Assembly (NCBI RefSeq): GCF_000193495.2
Contig: NZ_AP023410.1
Coordinates: 682,001 to 746,000 of the forward strand
DNA: 64,000 nucleotides
From: Acetobacter aceti NBRC 14818
GTDB taxonomy: Bacteria; Pseudomonadota; Alphaproteobacteria; Acetobacterales; Acetobacteraceae
Direction: 5' to 3'
The notes beneath the pieces were generated by a model. It had not been told where the DNA came from and made no database searches. It was given only the letters and a program-made list of their open reading frames with translations. How positions within the stretch are numbered: the stretch's first letter is position 1; every line of letters starts with the position of its first letter. A program made the translations under genes and the position numbers. Positions 60,118 through 64,000 of the stretch are shown here, one piece after another.

Positions 60118-61407
60118 GTGACGGGTACAACTGCCAGCATCAAAATCGGAGACAAATCGGCTGAACTGCCGGTTCTCAAAGGCACTCTGGGACCGGATGT
60201 CGTCGATATTCGTCGTCTGACCCATGATACGGGCGTTTTCACGTTCGACCCTGGTTATGGCGAGACAGCCTCTTGCGAAAGCAAGGTTACCTTTATTGAC
60301 GGTGACAAGGGCATCCTGCTGCATCGGGGCTATCCGATCGAGCAGCTCGCCGAGCACGCATCCTACCCGGAAGTGGTTTATCTGCTTCTCAACGGGGAGC
60401 TGCCCAACAAGGAGCAGTATGCTTCCTTCGTGAACACGCTCACGAATCATACCCTGCTGCATGAGCAGATTCGCAACTTCTTCAACGGCTACCGCCGTGA
60501 CGCCCATCCAATGGCGATCCTGTGCGGCACCGTCGGCGCGCTGTCCGCTTTCTATCCGGACGCCAACGACATCTCCAAAAAGGAAACCCGAGACCTTTCG
60601 GCCATGCGTCTGATCGCCAAGATCCCGACGATTGCCGCCTGGGCCTACAAATACACGGTTGGCGAGCCATTCGTTTATCCGCGTAACGACCTGAACTACG
60701 CCGAGAACTTCCTCTCGATGATGTTCGCGCGCCCCTCCGAGCCTTACAAGGTGAACCCGGTTCTGGCCCGCGCCATGAACCGTATCCTCATCCTGCATGC
60801 CGATCACGAGCAGAACGCGTCGACTTCCACCGTGCGTCTGGCCGGTTCGACGGGAGCCAATCCGTTCGCCTGTATCGCAGCTGGCATCGCGGCTCTGTGG
60901 GGCCCCGCCCATGGCGGCGCCAATGAAGCCGTGCTGAAAATGCTGGCCAGCATTGGTTCCAAGGACAATATCCCCGACTTCATCTCCAAGGTGAAAGACA
61001 AGAACAGCGGCGTGAAGCTCATGGGCTTCGGACATCGCGTCTACAAGAATTTCGACCCCCGCGCGAAAATCATGCAGGCGACCTGTCACGAAGTGCTGTC
61101 AGAACTCGGCATCAAGGACGATCCGGAACTCGATCTGGCTGTCGAGCTGGAAAAGATCGCTCTCAGCGACGACTATTTCGTGCAGCGCAAGCTTTACCCG
61201 AATGTCGATTTCTATTCCGGCATCATCCTGAAGGCGATGGGCATTCCTACCAGCATGTTCACCGTGCTGTTTGCGGTCGCCCGCACCACAGGCTGGATCA
61301 GCCAGTGGAAAGAAATGATCGAAGAGCCGGGACAGCGTATCAGCCGTCCGCGTCAGCTCTATACGGGTTATGCAGAGCGTAATTTCGTCGATCTTGACAA
61401 GCGATAA
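60118..61407 (+). CDS. gltA: Citrate synthase, type II (AarA)
   Basis: The 429-residue enzyme condenses acetyl-CoA with oxaloacetate; its equivalent AarA is needed for acetate resistance in A. aceti. It has the N-terminal domain of hexameric, NADH-sensitive type II enzymes and the catalytic residues H265 (GPAHGGANE), H306 (FGHRVYK) and D364 (YPNVDFYSG) by my count. It starts at GTG 60118 with a near-perfect GGAGGAAG five bases away, which should give strong translation. A terminator follows. Together with aarC it channels acetate carbon into the citric acid cycle. Confidence 0.96.
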   Translation: MTGTTASIKIGDKSAELPVLKGTLGPDVVDIRRLTHDTGVFTFDPGYGETASCESKVTFIDGDKGILLHRGYPIEQLAEHASYPEVVYLLLNGELPNKEQYASFVNTLTNHTLLHEQIRNFFNGYRRDAHPMAILCGTVGALSAFYPDANDISKKETRDLSAMRLIAKIPTIAAWAYKYTVGEPFVYPRNDLNYAENFLSMMFARPSEPYKVNPVLARAMNRILILHADHEQNASTSTVRLAGSTGANPFACIAAGIAALWGPAHGGANEAVLKMLASIGSKDNIPDFISKVKDKNSGVKLMGFGHRVYKNFDPRAKIMQATCHEVLSELGIKDDPELDLAVELEKIALSDDYFVQRKLYPNVDFYSGIILKAMGIPTSMFTVLFAVARTTGWISQWKEMIEEPGQRISRPRQLYTGYAERNFVDLDKR

Positions 61408-61434
61408 GCGCGACTAGATTTCTGACTGCCGAAG

Positions 61435-61470
61435 AAGGGAGGCCACCGTAAAAGGTGGTCTCCCTTTTTT
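61435..61470 (+). terminator. Rho-independent terminator of citrate synthase gene
   Basis: AAGGGAGGCCACC pairs with GGTGGTCTCCCTT (one G-T pair) followed by a T-run. It is a strong intrinsic terminator. Confidence 0.9.
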
Positions 61471-61711
61471 ATGGACGACGACGTCAGAAGTGAAAAACGG
61501 CCCCTCTATTCCTGAGGAAGCAGTCCCTTTTTCGTATTGATTTCAGCAGGATGGAATCAAAGGGGTTTTTGCCCTTTGCAGGATTCAGGACACGGTCCTG
61601 AATCATAGTACCGTGATAAAACTCACGCGACAGCCAGAATGGAATACCGCCACTCTGGCCCGTCAAAAATGCTGGGTTGCAATCATCATATAGCGCTCAG
61701 AAAAACAGCGC
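61471..61711. other. Intergenic region after citrate synthase
   Basis: About 240 bp between the citrate synthase terminator and the convergent small gene. It holds a short inverted match around CAGGATTCAGGACACGGTCCTGAATC (61579-61605 region) and no convincing gene. Confidence 0.45.
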
Positions 61712-61954
61712 TTACTTTACAGCGCAATCACAGCCTTTGGTCGGCTCGTTGCTCTTCTTGACGACGTGATGATCAATCCATTCGGACACCAGACGTCTCG
61801 CCTCATTCAGGGAAGATTCCGGATGATGGATGCGATAAAGAGTCGTGCAGGCATTGAACGCGGAGACATCGTTTGTCCCCACCTGCTTAAGCTCCTGATA
61901 AGCCGTGATCACAGCCCTTTCGCAGTTTCTCGCTATCCGGCTGCTATCGACCAC
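61712..61954 (-). CDS. Small protein under probable Fur control (80 aa)
   Basis: I know no family for this 80-residue, mostly helical, soluble-looking protein. It has Cys at three places, including a C-terminal CDC motif (GCDCAVK), and helices such as AVITAYQELKQV and EARRLVSEWIDHH. GTG 61954 has AAGGA eight bases upstream, and a consensus-like promoter with a Fur-type operator stands just before it, strong evidence that it is expressed. An iron-linked role is inferred from the operator only. It converges on the citrate synthase gene. Confidence 0.72.
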   Translation of the reverse strand: MVDSSRIARNCERAVITAYQELKQVGTNDVSAFNACTTLYRIHHPESSLNEARRLVSEWIDHHVVKKSNEPTKGCDCAVK

Positions 61955-61967
61955 TGTGTTTATCCTT

Positions 61968-61986
61968 AGTATTGATAATCATTTGC
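61968..61986 (-). promoter_or_regulatory. Fur-box-like operator
   Basis: AGTATTGATAATCATTTGC matches the 19-bp Fur consensus at 14 positions, including the unbroken core TGATAATCATT. It lies between the -10 box and the start codon of the small gene, where a bound repressor would block transcription. Confidence 0.6.
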
Positions 61987-61995
61987 AACTTTAGG

Positions 61996-62024
61996 ATTAT
62001 ATCTCACGCACCCTACCTATGCAA
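61996..62024 (-). promoter_or_regulatory. Promoter of the 80-aa gene
   Basis: On the minus strand a perfect -10 TATAAT lies 17 bp from TTGCAT. The transcript would start near the Fur-like box and have a leader of about 35 bases. Confidence 0.65.
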
Positions 62025-62240
62025 GGAAATGGCTCCTATTCCGGCATCACGTTTAACTCACGTTATGTATCAACTCCTTCAGAGCCGTGGTGTTCTCCCT
62101 CTTCGCCATGCCTTTTTCATGACTGAGTCAGAATAAATTCTGAGGCACCGATATTCGGGTTCCATCTGCCTGAACCGCCTCGCCTTGCTTCCTTTTGCCA
62201 CTATATTATGCAATGCGCGGGTCACGCCGGAGAAAAAGCT

Positions 62241-63215
62241 GTGTCAGACTATATTCCTGTTTCTGAAGAGGAAAAATCGTCAAGATTTCATGCGGCTCAG
62301 GAGCTTATGGAAGACGGCGATTACGCAGAAGCATGTGATATATTTGAAACTCTGACAAAAAGCTTTCCTGATGATCGCGGGATCTGGTGGCAATATCTTT
62401 CCGCGTTACAGCATGCCCGTCAGACGGAAAAAGCTGATGAATGTATAGAGTGGTGTTACAAAACATTCCCGGATGACTTGGGCTTTACACTGTCCTGGAC
62501 GCGCACCTTTGACGCTCGTGCTGACTGGGATGAATGTATCCGACGACGAAACGTCGTATTAAAGCAGCATGATCCACGGGGAGATCTATGCTATCTCCCT
62601 GTTATAACAGAGATTTTTCTCCCTCTTGTTGAAAAGAAGGATTTCGGCGCCATCAGGGCGTTCCTCGCCAGATACTGGGATGTGCTGACACGATTTAACC
62701 AATGTGGCGCAGCGCTCTATTTTGCTCTTGAGACACTTGGCGATTTTGAACGTCAGCTTGAACTGTGTGATATCTTTCTTGAACGCTGCGATCCGAACGA
62801 TCCGGTCCTTGATGGCATCAATTACGCCAATCTTCGTGTCATCGTTGAATCAGCTCTCTGGAACCGAAAAATAGTCTCCCGTCCGGGGAGCAAGACGCAG
62901 GTCCTGTCTTTCGGTCAGAACTGCCTTCCCTATTCGATAGCAAATCGGTGGGGGCTCCTCAAATATATCGGCAATCCCGACGCCATAACGATTTTTGATC
63001 TGGGTGCTTTCGGAAAAAACTCAGCCGCAGAAGCTCTGCTCAGTGACTTTGAGAGTTTTCGAAATCCGGACAACTATTATGAAAGTCAGGACCCCGCAGG
63101 TGCTCCGCGGATGATGCACAGACCAAGCGGTGTTCATTTTGGTCACGAACGCGGCCGCACGCTCATTGGCGCTGACCACAAGGCCTTCTTTTCGGTTCTT
63201 CCGCACTTTTCGTGA
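62241..63215 (+). CDS. TPR protein with DUF1796-like start, truncated by insertion sequence
   Basis: The first part (about residues 10-225) is built of TPR-like helices ([25 protein letters not shown] and similar). From about residue 230 a papain-like DUF1796-type domain begins with [22 protein letters not shown], but it is cut near base 63193 by an ISL3 element, and the last seven codons belong to the insertion. The 324-residue product is thus incomplete. GTG 62241 with GGAG eight bases upstream is preferred over ATG 62208. Such domains occur in surface glycan loci; function unknown. Confidence 0.7.
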   Translation: MSDYIPVSEEEKSSRFHAAQELMEDGDYAEACDIFETLTKSFPDDRGIWWQYLSALQHARQTEKADECIEWCYKTFPDDLGFTLSWTRTFDARADWDECIRRRNVVLKQHDPRGDLCYLPVITEIFLPLVEKKDFGAIRAFLARYWDVLTRFNQCGAALYFALETLGDFERQLELCDIFLERCDPNDPVLDGINYANLRVIVESALWNRKIVSRPGSKTQVLSFGQNCLPYSIANRWGLLKYIGNPDAITIFDLGAFGKNSAAEALLSDFESFRNPDNYYESQDPAGAPRMMHRPSGVHFGHERGRTLIGADHKAFFSVLPHFS

Positions 63216-64000
63216 TGGGTATCTTGTACTGAGGTTCCGGAACTGGGAAATCCAGAAAGTCGTTCACTTTCATGGATATTCCCCAGTGTCACGCCTTCGG
63301 TCTCTTGATCTTCCCCGTTCCCTCGTCGTTCGTCGTGTTGTTGCACTGGATAACAGAGTGGAGATCGAAGTCGGTCTGCGAAAACGGAGTGCAGTGTGTC
63401 CGGACTGTCAGTGCCCGACACAACGCATTCACAGTTTCTATCAGAGAAAACTCGCGGATCTTCCATGGCAGGGCCGTCCAGCCACGCTGATCGTTTCTGT
63501 GCCGCGCTTTTTCTGCCAGACGATGCTTTGTCCACGTCGGACGTTTGTCATGCCCCTTGAGGGGATAACCGTGCGTCATGGCAGACAGACCACACGTCTT
63601 GCCGATCTTCATTATTATATCGCCCACACCCTGGGCGGTTCCGCTGGAGCACGAATGACCGTGCGCCTGTGTTGCCCCATCAGCGCGGATACTCTTGTCC
63701 GCCGTCTTCTCTCACGTGTGCAGAACACCACAAAAGGCACGGCCCTTACACGTGTGGTGGGGGTGGATGACTGGGCATGGCGGCGGGGACATCACTATGG
63801 AACGATTGTGGTCGATCTTGAGAAAAATGATGTCATTGACCTCCTGCCAGATCGGGACGCTGATACCCTTGCCCGATGGCTGCAGGTCCACCCCGGTATT
63901 GAAATCATTGCCAGAGACCGTGCCGGTACTTATGCAGACGGATGCCGCAGAGGCGCACCATCCGCTCTTCAGGTGACAGACCGCTGGCATCTGCTGAAGA
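63194..64000 (+). mobile_element. ISL3-family insertion sequence (left end; right end outside window)
   Basis: The left end appears to start at GGTTCTTCCGCAC, a terminal repeat typical of ISL3 elements, just where the TPR gene's pattern stops. The transposase frame follows within 92 bp. The right end and the usual 8-bp target duplication lie beyond the window. Confidence 0.8.
63286..64000 (+). CDS. ISL3-family transposase (3' end outside window)
   Basis: About 238 codons are readable to the right edge without a stop. The N-terminal zinc-finger-like [19 protein letters not shown] and later LPWQGRP, C-x4-C type residues, the [21 protein letters not shown] stretch split by its catalytic Asp pair, [14 protein letters not shown] and [11 protein letters not shown] identify an ISL3 DDE transposase. 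GTG 63286 is the likely start; no strong ribosome site is seen, as is common in insertion sequences. The gene looks intact as far as visible. Confidence 0.88.
   Translation, partial: MSRLRSLDLPRSLVVRRVVALDNRVEIEVGLRKRSAVCPDCQCPTQRIHSFYQRKLADLPWQGRPATLIVSVPRFFCQTMLCPRRTFVMPLEGITVRHGRQTTRLADLHYYIAHTLGGSAGARMTVRLCCPISADTLVRRLLSRVQNTTKGTALTRVVGVDDWAWRRGHHYGTIVVDLEKNDVIDLLPDRDADTLARWLQVHPGIEIIARDRAGTYADGCRRGAPSALQVTDRWHLLK

Overview
The window looks like a chromosomal segment of an acetic acid bacterium (Acetobacteraceae, most like Acetobacter). This is inferred from gene content: a 505-residue succinyl-CoA:acetate CoA-transferase of the AarC type with its Glu294, next to a SixA-like phosphatase and a hexameric-type citrate synthase, which are the genes of the acetic-acid-resistance (aar) cluster known from Acetobacter aceti. 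A fused shikimate kinase/3-dehydroquinate synthase, a fused GNAT-Nudix protein, and alphaproteobacterial arrangements (yajC beside a DUF815 ATPase, ruvCAB-ybgC-tolQRAB-pal-cpoB-tilS-ftsH-folP) agree. I found no rRNA, tRNA or CRISPR array.

Layout. 1-1352: end of a PepSY/DUF3325 membrane pair typical of iron-uptake loci. 1411-10542: housekeeping and metabolism (yajC, DUF815 ATPase, Rieske oxygenase, GNAT-Nudix fusion, CinA-like protein, accA, xerD, aroK-aroB fusion). 10828-19902: envelope and translation genes (OmpA-like porin, GtrA protein, alaS, a fasciclin lipoprotein, a Gly/Trp-rich lipoprotein, divergent epmA and epmB for EF-P lysylation, a glycine-zipper secreted protein). 20112-26189: dsbA-like oxidoreductase, smc and an overlapping GDPD-like membrane protein. 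26743-28974: groES-groEL with a near-consensus promoter, a CIRCE operator and a second CIRCE-like repeat upstream.

29141-34982 is an accessory uptake locus: a LysR regulator diverges from a TonB-dependent receptor, a TauD-type dioxygenase and an MFS transporter. 35188-40817 holds a small lipoprotein, a DHA2 exporter, cysE, folP and ftsH. 40949-50760 is one long minus-strand envelope and DNA-repair region (ruvC-ruvA-ruvB-ybgC, tolQ-tolR-tolA-tolB-pal-cpoB, tilS), with 4-base overlaps through ruvCAB-ybgC.

50944-54914 is glycan-related and partly decayed: a family-2 glycosyltransferase, secreted small proteins, a YciA thioesterase and an AT-rich wrecked DUF4422 glycosyltransferase gene. 54915-61407 is central carbon metabolism (glycerate kinase, AarC, a metallophosphatase, chorismate mutase, SixA, citrate synthase). 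The right end holds a small gene under a strong promoter with a Fur-box-like operator, and a TPR/DUF1796-like gene cut by an ISL3-family insertion sequence that runs off the window.

I see no unmistakable new multi-gene system. The best leads are the LysR/TonB receptor/TauD/MFS locus, the probable Fur-controlled 80-residue protein, the paired CIRCE-like elements, and the decaying glycan genes next to the insertion sequence.
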